DNA from: an uncultured Flavobacteriaceae bacterium
Lineage (GTDB): Bacteria; Bacteroidota; Bacteroidia; Flavobacteriales; Flavobacteriaceae
Direction: 5' to 3'
Length of the DNA stretch: 64,000 bases
Assembly: GCA_947497245.1 (NCBI GenBank)
Contig: CANMFO010000010.1
Location: forward strand, 1 to 64,000
Positions 20,610 to 29,087 of the stretch are shown here, in pieces. The notes under the pieces were generated by a model, which made no database searches, was not told where the DNA came from, and was given only the letters and a program-made list of their open reading frames with translations. Within the stretch, counting starts at the first letter, position 1. Every line of letters begins with the position of its first letter. Both the position numbers and the translations under genes were made by a program.

Positions 20610-21524
20610 TTACAGGCTCAAATATAACGCAATTCTATCAATCTTGTCGGCCGGGAAGTCCTGAATCTGCTTTAATTCGTCGAACGATGTAATTCTTCCG
20701 TTCTTTTCCCTGTAGGTAACGATATCTTGTGCTACGCTATACCTGATATAGACCAACTTGACCATTTCGGCAACCGGGGCGGTATTCAAATTGATTTTGT
20801 TGATTTTCGGAACGCGCCGAACCTGGAACCTTTCGAGGACACGCTTTGCCACATCCGCTTCCAGACCGTATACATCGTACAATTGCCCATCGACCAAAAA
20901 ACCGCCCAACCGATCCCTGAATTTTACGATTCGATCGGAAAGTGTTCCGCCAACGCCCTTGACCGACCTGAGTTCAGCGGCCGTGGCGGAATTGAGGTCT
21001 TTTATCCCTCCCGTACCGCGGTCTTGTCGGGTATCCGATATGGAGGACTGCGAATTGTTCGGATACTGCCCGCGGTCTACGGCATGCCGACCGCTGTTCT
21101 TAGTCCATTCCGGGAATTTGAAATAGGGTGAAATGGCTTCCAGTAGGGAATCGGATACCGAGGTTACCTTCTGGAACTCCCCTGGCGAGTTTACATACTT
21201 GTTCCGGGCCCTAAAGGCGTGGAGCCTGTCGATTTCGGCAACCGACATTCCCAGGACATATCCTTTGTAATCCGTTATAAAATTGGGGTTGAAGGGGAAT
21301 ATTTTGATGGAATCCCTTTCGCCGGCCTCTTCCTTTAGCGCGTCTATCTGTGCCTGGGTCCGGGTATCCTCGGTTAACGGATCGGGAGTATCGTCCACCG
21401 GAAAAGAAATGAAAACATAATACGCCGATTGTAGCAATACTATGATCAGGAGCAAAAAAAAAATCCCACTCCGTTCCTGCTTGTTGAACTTAAAGTGGGA
21501 TTTAAAATTTTTCAACTCCGACAA
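20610..21524 (-). CDS. Membrane-anchored helix-hairpin-helix (ComEA-like) protein
   Basis: 304 residues with one N-terminal transmembrane helix (about residues 20-39, GIFFLLLIIVLLQSAYYVF) and several helix-hairpin-helix units in the outer part (ITDYKGYVLG..., KDLNSATAAELRSVKGVGGTLSDRIVKFRD, INLNTAPVAEMVKL...SFDELKQIQDFP). The repeats resemble ComEA, which binds incoming DNA in competence, so a periplasmic DNA-binding role is plausible but unproven. The start is TTG and follows the symporter stop codon (TAG) with no gap, indicating translational coupling. No other competence genes are nearby. Confidence 0.82.
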   Translation of the reverse strand: MSELKNFKSHFKFNKQERSGIFFLLLIIVLLQSAYYVFISFPVDDTPDPLTEDTRTQAQIDALKEEAGERDSIKIFPFNPNFITDYKGYVLGMSVAEIDRLHAFRARNKYVNSPGEFQKVTSVSDSLLEAISPYFKFPEWTKNSGRHAVDRGQYPNNSQSSISDTRQDRGTGGIKDLNSATAAELRSVKGVGGTLSDRIVKFRDRLGGFLVDGQLYDVYGLEADVAKRVLERFQVRRVPKINKINLNTAPVAEMVKLVYIRYSVAQDIVTYREKNGRITSFDELKQIQDFPADKIDRIALYLSL

Positions 21525-23153
21525 CTATTTTCCAACCGACTTGATATCGCCCAGATATTTGTTGAACTCTTCCTTTACCCTTGGAAATAGGATCAATAAC
21601 CCTATCATATTGGGAAATACCAATGCCAATATCATGGCATCGGAAAACTTGATCACGGCATCCAAAGTGGCCGCCGCACCAATGATGACAAATAACAGGA
21701 ACAATACCTTGTATACGATGTCTGCAGTTCTACCGCGCCCGAACAAATATTTCCAGGATTGCAGTCCGTAATAGGACCAAGAGATCATGGTAGAGAAAGC
21801 AAATAGAATGATGGCGATGGTCAATACATACCGAAAGCCCGGAATTACCGAATCATAGGCCATCGAGGTCAGGTCCACACCACCGACATAGGTTCCGGAT
21901 TCGTTTAAAAGCACGGTACTGTTCACAGAATTTCCATAGTCGAACGCGCCCGCATCCATATTGAAGAAGATGATGACCAGGGCGGTCATGGTACAGATGA
22001 CCACGGTATCTATGAAGGGCTCTAAAAGCGCCACGACCCCTTCACTTGCCGGGTATTTTGTCTTTACGGCCGAGTGGGCAATGGCCGCTGAACCGGCACC
22101 CGCTTCATTGGAAAAGGCAGCGCGCTGGAAACCGACAATAATGACCCCTACGACCCCGCCTATTCCCGCGGCGGGTGTAAAAGCACCTGAAAATATCATC
22201 CCAAAGGCATCACCTATATATGAAATGTTCGCAAAGATGATGACCAAGGAGGCCAATACATAGACCCCGGCCATAAAGGGCACTATTTTTTCTGTAACAC
22301 TCGCTATTTTCTTTATACCTCCAATAATGACGATACCGACCAAAATGGCCAATATGAAGCCGATGATCACCCCTACGGCCCCACCTTCCAGATCCAACAT
22401 GGTGGTAAGCTGGACCGCTGCCTGATTCGACTGAAAGGCATTTCCTCCTCCAAAAGAGGCACCGACACATAATACCGCAAAAATGATCGCAAGCACTTTG
22501 CCCAGACCGGTCATTCCCCGTTCCTTCAACCCCTTTGACAAATAATACATCGGACCTCCATAAACCGTTCCATCTTCACCCACATCCCTATATTTGACCC
22601 CGAGGGTACATTCCACAAACTTAGTGGACATTCCTATCAACCCGCAGACAATCATCCAAAACGTGGCTCCTGGACCACCCAGGGCAATGGCCACCGCCAC
22701 CCCGGCTATATTCCCAAGGCCTACAGTCCCGGAAACCGCCGTCGCCAATGCTTGGAAATGACTTACTTCCCCCTCCTTGCTCTCGTCGCGAATGGTGTCC
22801 GGTAGGTCCCCGTCCACGATATTGACCTCCGCTTTTTCCACGCCATGACCTTCAGGGGCCTCCAATTCGTCGTATTTTCCCCGTACCGTATTAATGGCCA
22901 AGGGAAATTTTGAGATATTGGGGAATTTGAAATAAATAGTGAAAAAGGTAGCGCCCAGAATAAGTAAGATAAGCACGATCGGCATGTTATAACCGCCGAC
23001 ACTGATCGAGGTAAGTACAAAACCTTCCCACCATACCGCAAAAGGCATGAACGCATCATTTACTTTTTCATCCAAACCTTTCTCAACAACTTCCTGGGAG
23101 AACGATACAAAGGGAAGAAACATGGCAAAACAAGTCAGGAGACGATACTTCAT
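21525..23153 (-). CDS. Alanine/glycine:cation symporter (AGCS family)
   Basis: A secondary transporter importing alanine or glycine with sodium. It has 542 residues and many transmembrane helices. The family signature GTVGLGNIAGVAVAIALGGPGA is at about residues 141-162, and SNEAGAGSAAIAHSA follows later. An N-terminal signal-like peptide (MKYRLLTCFAMFLPFVSFS) and an acidic soluble loop (about residues 90-125, rich in Glu and Asp) make it longer than the typical 450-480-residue member. Both are features I associate with the Bacteroidota branch. The next gene starts directly at its stop. Confidence 0.92.
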   Translation of the reverse strand: MKYRLLTCFAMFLPFVSFSQEVVEKGLDEKVNDAFMPFAVWWEGFVLTSISVGGYNMPIVLILLILGATFFTIYFKFPNISKFPLAINTVRGKYDELEAPEGHGVEKAEVNIVDGDLPDTIRDESKEGEVSHFQALATAVSGTVGLGNIAGVAVAIALGGPGATFWMIVCGLIGMSTKFVECTLGVKYRDVGEDGTVYGGPMYYLSKGLKERGMTGLGKVLAIIFAVLCVGASFGGGNAFQSNQAAVQLTTMLDLEGGAVGVIIGFILAILVGIVIIGGIKKIASVTEKIVPFMAGVYVLASLVIIFANISYIGDAFGMIFSGAFTPAAGIGGVVGVIIVGFQRAAFSNEAGAGSAAIAHSAVKTKYPASEGVVALLEPFIDTVVICTMTALVIIFFNMDAGAFDYGNSVNSTVLLNESGTYVGGVDLTSMAYDSVIPGFRYVLTIAIILFAFSTMISWSYYGLQSWKYLFGRGRTADIVYKVLFLLFVIIGAAATLDAVIKFSDAMILALVFPNMIGLLILFPRVKEEFNKYLGDIKSVGK

Positions 23154-23240
23154 AATACGGTTTTTGGTTAAAGATTTGTCTGTAAATGTGGCAATATCTT
23201 AAAAATAATGTACCCAATCAAATAATTTTATGAAAGATGC

Positions 23241-24248
23241 TCAATCGATGTGGAACATTTCGTTCAACTTGCGGATCTGTTCCGGCCGGCCCAAAACGAT
23301 TACTTTGCTTTTTGGCTGCAATGGCAAATCGGCTTCCGGATTGATGATGTAGTCCCCGTTCGGCGCAATATAGCCAATGATCGTACAGCCCGTTTTTTTG
23401 CGCAGATCCAAATCCCGGAGCGAATTGCAATCGATCTGATCTGAAAAGTCCTCGATGGCCACTTCCTCTAAATTGGTCGTATGCTCCCCTTCCATCGAGA
23501 GCTTATCCATAAAAGTGATCAAATCGGGCATTACCACCAACGAGGCCATATGGTCGCCCCCGATCTTGTCGGGCATGATCACCTTGTTTGCTCCCGCCAG
23601 TTGTAGTTTCTTTTGCGAAGTGGCCAATGAGGCCCGGCTGATGATGAACAGCTTTTGGTTCATTTGACGGGCCGACAGTACCACAAAAAGGTTGGCGGCA
23701 TCATCGGGGAGCGCAACGATCAGATACTGTGCGCGATCTACCCCGGCCGCCCTGAGCACCTCATCCTCGTTGGCATCGCCCTCGACAAAGAGCAGCTCCT
23801 CCGTATACCGTTCTATGATTTCCTTGTCCCTTTCAATGATCACAAAGGGTTTGCGATACGCCTTTAAGCGTTCCGCGGCCTGCATACCGTTTCGGCCATA
23901 ACCGCATACAATAACATGGTTGGAAAGGTTGCTGATCTGGTTTCTCACTTTTTTCTTTTTTAGGAGTTGTAGTGAATTTCTGCTCAGAACATATTCGGTG
24001 ATCACGGAAATCGCGAAGGCAAATATAAAAACACTGAGTATGATTAAAAATACGGTAAAAATCTTGGCCTGACCGTTCATTGGCCCTACCTCCGAGAAAC
24101 CCACGGTGGTAATGGTAATGATGGTCATGTACAGGGCATCGAACCAGGTATAACCCGCAATGAACCGATAGCCGACCACTCCGAACAGCATTACCCCTGT
24201 CATTAACAATAGGGCCAAATAGATTCTGGAACGGAAGAGCTTCAGCAT
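23241..24248 (-). CDS. Two-TM potassium channel with RCK (TrkA) domains
   Basis: 335 residues from the ATG at 24248. An open frame extends further upstream, but it overlaps the PspC gene and is not membrane-channel-like. TM1 is LALLLMTGVMLFGVVGY, the pore has the selectivity filter TITTVGF, and TM2 is FTVFLIILSVFIFAFAISVI. A Rossmann-type TrkA-N domain follows (VIVCGYGRNGMQAAERL, then the conserved acidic IERD), then a TrkA-C domain ending KSKVIVLGRPEQIRKLNEMF. It resembles Kch/MthK-type ligand-gated K+ channels of the inner membrane. It is two bases downstream of the PspC gene, so the two are cotranscribed. Confidence 0.92.
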   Translation of the reverse strand: MLKLFRSRIYLALLLMTGVMLFGVVGYRFIAGYTWFDALYMTIITITTVGFSEVGPMNGQAKIFTVFLIILSVFIFAFAISVITEYVLSRNSLQLLKKKKVRNQISNLSNHVIVCGYGRNGMQAAERLKAYRKPFVIIERDKEIIERYTEELLFVEGDANEDEVLRAAGVDRAQYLIVALPDDAANLFVVLSARQMNQKLFIISRASLATSQKKLQLAGANKVIMPDKIGGDHMASLVVMPDLITFMDKLSMEGEHTTNLEEVAIEDFSDQIDCNSLRDLDLRKKTGCTIIGYIAPNGDYIINPEADLPLQPKSKVIVLGRPEQIRKLNEMFHID

Positions 24249-24250
24249 AA

Positions 24251-24478
24251 TCAGAGGTCGAAAACAGAGGTTCGTTTGGTATAGATCAGATCTTTGATCC
24301 TGAGCCAAAAGGCGACAAACAAGTACAGTGCGAAGCCAAAACCCAAGGTCACGAAAGTAAGGTAAATAAAAGAAGTGCGCACCACCCGTGCACGGATCCC
24401 CAAGCGCTCTGCAATGCGCCTGCATACTTCAAAGCCCCTCTTTTGGAAATAGTAAAGTATGGTATAGAACAGGTTCAT
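24251..24478 (-). CDS. PspC-domain small membrane protein
   Basis: A 75-residue PspC-like protein with one clear membrane segment (SFIYLTFVTLGFGFALYLFVAFW) after the CRRIAERLGIRARVVR stretch typical of PspC. In other bacteria PspC senses envelope stress. In Bacteroidota stand-alone PspC proteins are common and their function is open. It ends two bases before the K+ channel start, suggesting one transcript. Confidence 0.8.
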   Translation of the reverse strand: MNLFYTILYYFQKRGFEVCRRIAERLGIRARVVRTSFIYLTFVTLGFGFALYLFVAFWLRIKDLIYTKRTSVFDL

Positions 24479-24589
24479 GCCGTAAAATTATGAAAAGATA
24501 ATAGAAAAAAGAACTTGGACAAAAGCTTGTGCCAAATTGCGGATAGCGCACCCAAGGGGCCGTCCGAACCCTCTACGGTTTGGCCAAAT

Positions 24590-24620
24590 ACAAAAGTTCC
24601 CGGAGGCCGCCTCCCGAACG
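24590..24620 (-). terminator. Possible terminator after the DUF2851 gene
   Basis: An imperfect GC-rich hairpin (24619-24596: GTTC plus GGAGGC arms with one bulge) is followed on the minus strand by ACTTTTG. The T run is short, so it is only a candidate. Confidence 0.35.
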
Positions 24621-24636
24621 GGACCACTTTATCCGC

Positions 24637-25914
24637 TCAGGACTTCATCAAACTGCTCCCCACTGCACATTGTAAGCATTTGTTTTTTGAACAATATTCG
24701 GCATACAGTTGCAACAATGCCTGACTTCCCATCGCGTTTTCCACCATTGCGCCGTGCCGGCCGAAATTGGCGATGACATTATTTTCTTCCTTCTTAATGG
24801 CCGTAATGATGGAAAGTACCGCTTCACCATCCTCCCTGCCCCTAGACCGGGCATAACAAAACTTTAGAGGAAGGATCGTGTTGACAATAAGCAAGTCGAC
24901 AAACCGCCTCGTCAACTTCTTGGGGGTCCTTTTTGAGGACTTCCCGAACACGTAATGATCGGTCCAATACGGACTGACGGAAACAGCAAACAGGGAATAC
25001 AGTTTTTCCAGACTGGAAGCCTCTATCACCTCCCTGAAGAAATTTTGGTGGGTGGCATACAGGTTTGCGAACTGCGAGAGCCTTACCGTTGGGAAATTGG
25101 AAGGTCGCAGTTTAAAAAATTCGGGTTTGCGGACACCCGCCCCGCTTAGATCAAACTTCTTCTTTAGATGGGCATATTCTTTTTTCAGTTCGAAATAGTA
25201 CGCATCCAAAATGGCGTCATCCTCCAACATATGCAACATCCCAAAAAGCACACACTCCATGTGCAGTACATTGGAACACAGCTTGCGTACCGTTGAAAAG
25301 TCCAGGGCATGGGCCAAGTCAAGAAAAGCCGCCCCGTTGATCTTGGAACCGAAATTTCTTAGTAGTAAGGCGAACAGGACGTGTTCCCAATCGTTTTTGT
25401 ACCGGAGCAATAATTCCGTTACCAGACCGTTTTTGCGCTCCAGCCGTTCAAAAAAGAGCCGCTCCAGCCAATTGTCGAGGATAAAGGTATCGACCAGGGC
25501 AAGGCTTCTCTCACAGTTGATAAACGTTTTTTGTTTCCCGTCAAAGAGGTTTTGGTATGCCGTCAAGAGATCCTTGGAAATATAATTTCTAAGCTCCAGG
25601 GTAGGGATTTCGGTATGGTCCTTACGGATGACCACTAGGTCGTCTTCCCAGACCACGTGCAGGATCACATTGTCGTAGTTCGGATCCTTTTCATGGCCAT
25701 GGCCATACCAGTCAGAGGATTTTAAATGTATTTCGACGTTGCCCGCCCAAAGTTGACCGTTGATCCTGATCTTGGCGTTGAAGAAATCCGGGCCGGATAA
25801 GTGGTTATGTGCTCCTACATCCTCGATACGGATGTGTTCCTTTTGTGAAGTCGTCAGATCATCAAGTTGCAGCTTCTTGTACTTCCAGATAAAATGTAGC
25901 AGGTCTTCGCGCAT
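24637..25914 (-). CDS. DUF2851 family protein
   Basis: A 425-residue soluble protein of unknown function. The N-terminal part is highly recognisable for this family: LHFIWKYKKL, then the L(S)GPDFFNAKIRINGQLWAGNVEIH block and HLKSSDWYGHGHEKDPNYDNVILHVVWEDD. The conserved Asp/His/Glu residues in the NAKI...GNVEIH...DWYxHxH region look like a possible metal or nuclease-like site, but this is inference. It is monocistronic, with the rhodanese gene 139 bp upstream on the same strand. Confidence 0.88.
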   Translation of the reverse strand: MREDLLHFIWKYKKLQLDDLTTSQKEHIRIEDVGAHNHLSGPDFFNAKIRINGQLWAGNVEIHLKSSDWYGHGHEKDPNYDNVILHVVWEDDLVVIRKDHTEIPTLELRNYISKDLLTAYQNLFDGKQKTFINCERSLALVDTFILDNWLERLFFERLERKNGLVTELLLRYKNDWEHVLFALLLRNFGSKINGAAFLDLAHALDFSTVRKLCSNVLHMECVLFGMLHMLEDDAILDAYYFELKKEYAHLKKKFDLSGAGVRKPEFFKLRPSNFPTVRLSQFANLYATHQNFFREVIEASSLEKLYSLFAVSVSPYWTDHYVFGKSSKRTPKKLTRRFVDLLIVNTILPLKFCYARSRGREDGEAVLSIITAIKKEENNVIANFGRHGAMVENAMGSQALLQLYAEYCSKNKCLQCAVGSSLMKS

Positions 25915-26053
25915 GGGCCCCGAGTATTTATAGCTCTTAAAGCTACGCGCGCACCCTGAATCTTTCTTGCAGTTTGCTCAGAATTCGTGGAAAGACGATT
26001 GCACTGAGGCTTCCCGTCCTGTCCGCCGAGGGTCACGGGCCACCGACCGTCCC

Positions 26054-26365
26054 TCAATCCCCGACCACGTCACCTTCCCAGTCCATAAACCCCCCTTCAA
26101 GGTTGTAGGCATTTTCAAAACCGAGACTGTCCATGATCGCACAGGCCTGGCCACTGCGATTCCCGCTGCGGCAATAGACATAGTAATTTTTGGTTTTGTC
26201 CAGTTTTTCCAGTTCGTCGATAAAGCCCTGTCCCAGGTAAATATCAATGTGTACGGCACTCGGGATATGCCCCTCCTCCATTTCATCCGAGGTCCGCACA
26301 TCCAAAATAACCGCTTGATCGTCATTTTGTAGCTGCTCGGCCCATTCTTCTTGCGATAGATCCAT
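26054..26365 (-). CDS. Rhodanese-like domain protein
   Basis: A single rhodanese domain, 103 residues. The active-site cysteine lies in the loop YCRSGNRSGQA, and the DVRTSDEMEEGHIPSAVHID motif marks the N-terminal half. Such stand-alone domains transfer sulfane sulfur or act as sulfur carriers in the cytoplasm, and the true partner is unknown. It is transcribed divergently from the MarR gene across a 166-bp gap. Confidence 0.92.
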   Translation of the reverse strand: MDLSQEEWAEQLQNDDQAVILDVRTSDEMEEGHIPSAVHIDIYLGQGFIDELEKLDKTKNYYVYCRSGNRSGQACAIMDSLGFENAYNLEGGFMDWEGDVVGD

Positions 26366-26501
26366 AATTGTGATTCGATTTATATAGTCCTGTTTCCTCT
26401 AATATCGGGATTTCAAAAATACAGCTTTTTGCCGCAAGGGCGTGATTATTTTTTTAACAAAACTTTATGCGCCCTTATGTGTTTTGTTCCGAAAACCATT
26501 T

Positions 26502-26526
26502 TACATTTGTCTATACAATTGTTGTA
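26502..26526 (+). promoter_or_regulatory. Promoter and candidate operator of the marR-yceI unit
   Basis: TACATTTG (26502-26509) matches the -7 box, with a TTG 15 bases upstream (26484-26486). Immediately downstream, TACAA-TTG-TTGTA (26514-26526) is a perfect inverted repeat resembling MarR/OhrR-type boxes. It ends 5 bases before the ATG at the expected transcription start, so self-repression is likely. Confidence 0.6.
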
Positions 26527-26531
26527 AAGAC

Positions 26532-26978
26532 ATGAATGTAGAGGACGTCATTAAGACCGATAAAGAAATCCCGCTGAAAAGTAGGACCATAATCCATTTT
26601 ATGTTGGTCAACAACCGAATTAACGAAACCATCGCCCAAGTATTGAAACCCTATGATGTTTCCTTGCAACAATTCAATGTCCTTCGTATTTTAAGGGGAC
26701 AAAACGGCCGACCGGCAAATCTTTCCACTTTGAACGAGCGAATGGTCACAAAAATGAGCAATACCACCCGGCTGGTGGACAAACTCAAATCAAAAGCTTA
26801 TGTGGACCGGATTACCTGCCCTTCGAACCGTAGAAAGGTGGAGATCCGGATCACGCCAAAGGGGGCAAGGGCACTGGAGAAAATGGATACCGCCCTGAAA
26901 ACTGCCGAAAACGATATCCTTAAGGATCTTTCGGAAAAAGATCTGGAACAGCTGAACCGCTTGTTCGATAAATTTTAA
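26532..26978 (+). CDS. MarR family transcriptional regulator
   Basis: 148 residues from the ATG at 26532. A longer open frame upstream runs through the promoter and is rejected. The winged-helix core is visible: VSLQQFNVLRILRGQNGRPANLSTLNERM (helices), MVTKMSNTTRLVDKLKSKAYVDRI (recognition helix) and the wing CPSNRRKVEIRITPKGARAL. Family members repress by binding short palindromes as dimers. One such site lies at its own start. It is followed by a YceI gene 40 bp downstream, and MarR-YceI pairs are frequent in Flavobacteriia. The effector is unknown. Confidence 0.92.
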   Translation: MNVEDVIKTDKEIPLKSRTIIHFMLVNNRINETIAQVLKPYDVSLQQFNVLRILRGQNGRPANLSTLNERMVTKMSNTTRLVDKLKSKAYVDRITCPSNRRKVEIRITPKGARALEKMDTALKTAENDILKDLSEKDLEQLNRLFDKF

Positions 26979-27018
26979 ATCAGAACACTAATAAGTACAC
27001 ATATCTAAATCTAAAACA

Positions 27019-27597
27019 ATGAAAAAAGGAGTATTGAGTGTGGCATTTGCCATGGTTTTCGGTGTGGCGGCAATGGCCACAGAACCCATAGACGGGGAAA
27101 AAAAGGAAGTTAAGGTCGAAGCGAGTAAAGTAACCTGGAAGGCCTACAAAGTAACCGGTTCGCACACCGGAACGGTAAATTTAAAATCCGGTGCGCTACT
27201 GTTTGAGGAGGACAAACTAGCGGGAGGTGAATTTACTGTGGACATGACCTCCCTGGTAGATAACGACCTAGAGGGCGAATACAAGGGCAAGTTGGAAAAT
27301 CATTTAAAGTCCGACGACTTTTTTGGAGTGGCGACACACCCAACCTCCACTTTGGTGTTCACCAAGGTGAAGGCGTCTGGCAAAAACTCCTATAAAGTAA
27401 CCGGAGACCTTACCATCAAGGGTATTACCAAGCCCGTGTCGTTGGATGTATCGGTCTATGGAAGCAAGGCCACGGCCACATTGAAGGTAGACCGTGCCCA
27501 ATACGATGTGAGGTACGGTTCTGGAAGTTTCTTTGAGAACCTCGGGGACAAGACCATCTACGATGAGTTCGATCTCGTGGTGGACCTGGAATTCTAG
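27019..27597 (+). CDS. YceI family periplasmic protein
   Basis: 192 residues with a Sec signal peptide (MKKGVLSVAFAMVFGVAAMA, cleavage about residue 20) and a lipocalin-like YceI domain that binds isoprenoid or other lipid-like ligands. Diagnostic stretches are VTWKAYKVTGSHTGTVNLKSG, the HLKSDDFFGVATHPTSTL segment and GDLTIKGITKPVSLDV. It is likely cotranscribed with the upstream marR and controlled by it, and a strong terminator follows. Confidence 0.93.
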   Translation: MKKGVLSVAFAMVFGVAAMATEPIDGEKKEVKVEASKVTWKAYKVTGSHTGTVNLKSGALLFEEDKLAGGEFTVDMTSLVDNDLEGEYKGKLENHLKSDDFFGVATHPTSTLVFTKVKASGKNSYKVTGDLTIKGITKPVSLDVSVYGSKATATLKVDRAQYDVRYGSGSFFENLGDKTIYDEFDLVVDLEF

Positions 27598-27618
27598 GAA
27601 AAGGAGAATTCGTGTCTG

Positions 27619-27654
27619 ACCCTGCTCCCGTACCACGGGAAGCAGGGTTTTTTG
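27619..27654 (+). terminator. Rho-independent terminator after yceI
   Basis: ACCCTGCT-CCCGT...ACGGG-AGCAGGGT forms a long stem with one bulge and is followed by TTTTTTG. It is oriented for the plus strand, 22 bases past the yceI stop. Confidence 0.9.
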
Positions 27655-27664
27655 TTTTTGGGCA

Positions 27665-28951
27665 TCACCGTTGCATCGGGTATTCATTTATCCAATTAAA
27701 GCCCCTTCTGATCAGGAAAAAATCTTCCCTACCATATCGTATCGATTTGATCCTAAATGTGTTGTTTTCCTGTGAGCCCGAAAGATGCAGTAGGCTATCC
27801 GTTTTTTCAAAATCAAAAACATAGGTTACCCCATCCTCCAAAAAAGGGGTCAGGCTTATGGAATTGCGCATGCTGTCCATTTCATGGCGCAGCCCTACCC
27901 TACTATCGTCCATTTTTATGATCAAGCTGTTTTTTTTGTCAATGATAAGTTTCTTCCATCTTAGGGTATCGGTCGTCAAGGGGGGCAGGGTATCTCCGTT
28001 GACAACAAAATCCTGTACCTCGTAAACACCGTAAAGTGCATGCGACGGTGCCCTTTTCCCATATTGTTTTTGTACCTCCCATTTGGCGTTCAAGGTGTGG
28101 AACAATACATGGAACACCAGTATTCCTTTGAAGCCATGGGCCAACAGCCTTCGCTTTTTATCCGAAAAGTAGTCTTTGATCGGCAAGGGCCTCGTGCTTC
28201 GGTTAAGTATAAAGAAGTTGGCTATGTTCCCCCAATCGGGCAAGAGTACAAAAATGGACATAAGCCAAAGGTGAAATGAAAAAAGTTTGACGGGGACATC
28301 GTAGCTCATATTCAAAACGAAAACGTTCAGCATAATCGCAAAAGTGAGCATTGCCCCCAAAACCTTGGTGCGGCGAAACAAAAGGAAGCACCCGCCAAAA
28401 ACTTCCAACAGGCCGGTAAAAATGGAATAGGGCTCCGAATGTCCCATGAACTTCCAAAGCAAACCCATGGGCGACGAATCACCAAAGGAACGTGTCAAAT
28501 TAATGAGACTCAATTCGGGGAACTGCAAATAAAAGACTTTTGAAAACCCATAGGTGAACATCGTGAATGCCAAATAGTATCGCAACATAAGAACAAGCAG
28601 GGAGCGCATTGGACGACCGTATCTTCCGCTCTTGTCCAAAACGGACCAAAGTAGTGTTGCCGTTAGGGCCAGTACGACACGGACCCCCAACAGGAGATAG
28701 TCATAGAGGGTATCCCCACTTCCCCTGCCCACAAAGGAAAGCTCGTCCGTATAGCCCAATATGTGGCCCGCAAACTGCATGGTGAGCCATTGCCAAAAAG
28801 AGGTGGCCCAATCCGAGATGGTGGTTCCGGCCCCAAATGGGAGATGGCCCAGCGGAAATGGAAAAATGTACAGGAAAACATAGACAGCGGTGAGTTGAAA
28901 AAAGAATTTCCCCGTCACGGGAGGAAGTGTCGCATCATTGGCAATCTTCAC
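27665..28951 (-). CDS. DoxX-like polytopic membrane protein with C-terminal soluble domain
   Basis: 428 residues, starting at a GTG (28951) because an in-frame stop lies just upstream. About six to seven transmembrane helices occupy the first 300 residues, including a DoxX/DoxD-like core (LAFTMFTYGFSKVFYLQFP..., FTGLLEVFGGCFLLFRRTKVLGAMLTFAIMLNVFVLNMSYDVPVK). A C-terminal domain of about 120 residues with predicted beta strands follows. DoxX-type proteins act in thiol or quinone-linked redox at the membrane, and the substrate here is unknown. It is convergent with yceI. A -7 box and a perfect 34-bp dyad lie just upstream. Confidence 0.8.
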   Translation of the reverse strand: MKIANDATLPPVTGKFFFQLTAVYVFLYIFPFPLGHLPFGAGTTISDWATSFWQWLTMQFAGHILGYTDELSFVGRGSGDTLYDYLLLGVRVVLALTATLLWSVLDKSGRYGRPMRSLLVLMLRYYLAFTMFTYGFSKVFYLQFPELSLINLTRSFGDSSPMGLLWKFMGHSEPYSIFTGLLEVFGGCFLLFRRTKVLGAMLTFAIMLNVFVLNMSYDVPVKLFSFHLWLMSIFVLLPDWGNIANFFILNRSTRPLPIKDYFSDKKRRLLAHGFKGILVFHVLFHTLNAKWEVQKQYGKRAPSHALYGVYEVQDFVVNGDTLPPLTTDTLRWKKLIIDKKNSLIIKMDDSRVGLRHEMDSMRNSISLTPFLEDGVTYVFDFEKTDSLLHLSGSQENNTFRIKSIRYGREDFFLIRRGFNWINEYPMQR

Positions 28952-28969
28952 AGCTCACGATATTTGAAG

Positions 28970-28977
28970 CAAACTTA
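28970..28977 (-). promoter_or_regulatory. -7 box of the DoxX-like gene
   Basis: TAAGTTTG on the minus strand (28977-28970) matches TAnnTTTG and would start transcription about 15 bases before the GTG. It abuts the 34-bp dyad. Confidence 0.55.
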
Positions 28978-29011
28978 AACTAAATAATTAGTTAAAACTA
29001 ATTATTTAGTT
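28978..29011. promoter_or_regulatory. Perfect 34-bp inverted repeat, candidate operator
   Basis: AACTAAATAATTAGTT (28978-28993) and its exact reverse complement (28996-29011) are separated by two bases. Each arm is itself a near-palindrome (AACTAA...TTAGTT), which suggests two adjacent dimer sites. It lies where the -33 region of the DoxX-like gene should be, 64 bases before the trp promoter box. It has no U tract and is too AT-rich to be a terminator. Confidence 0.65.
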
Positions 29012-29074
29012 ATAAAAATTTCGGAGCAACAAAAATTTGTCCGTAAAACTAAAGTCTATTTAAAAATTTCATTA

Positions 29075-29082
29075 TATATTTG
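29075..29082 (+). promoter_or_regulatory. -7 box of the trp operon promoter
   Basis: TATATTTG (29075-29082) matches TAnnTTTG exactly. It ends 5 bases before the ATG of the leader peptide, so the transcript would start at or within a few bases of that ATG. No good -33 TTG at the usual distance is seen. Confidence 0.6.
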
Positions 29083-29087
29083 TTTTC

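Noticed and set aside
24249-24425. N-terminal extension of the potassium channel frame
   Set aside because: It overlaps the PspC gene on the same strand, is Cys/Arg/His-rich rather than channel-like, and the ATG at 24248 fits the family start.
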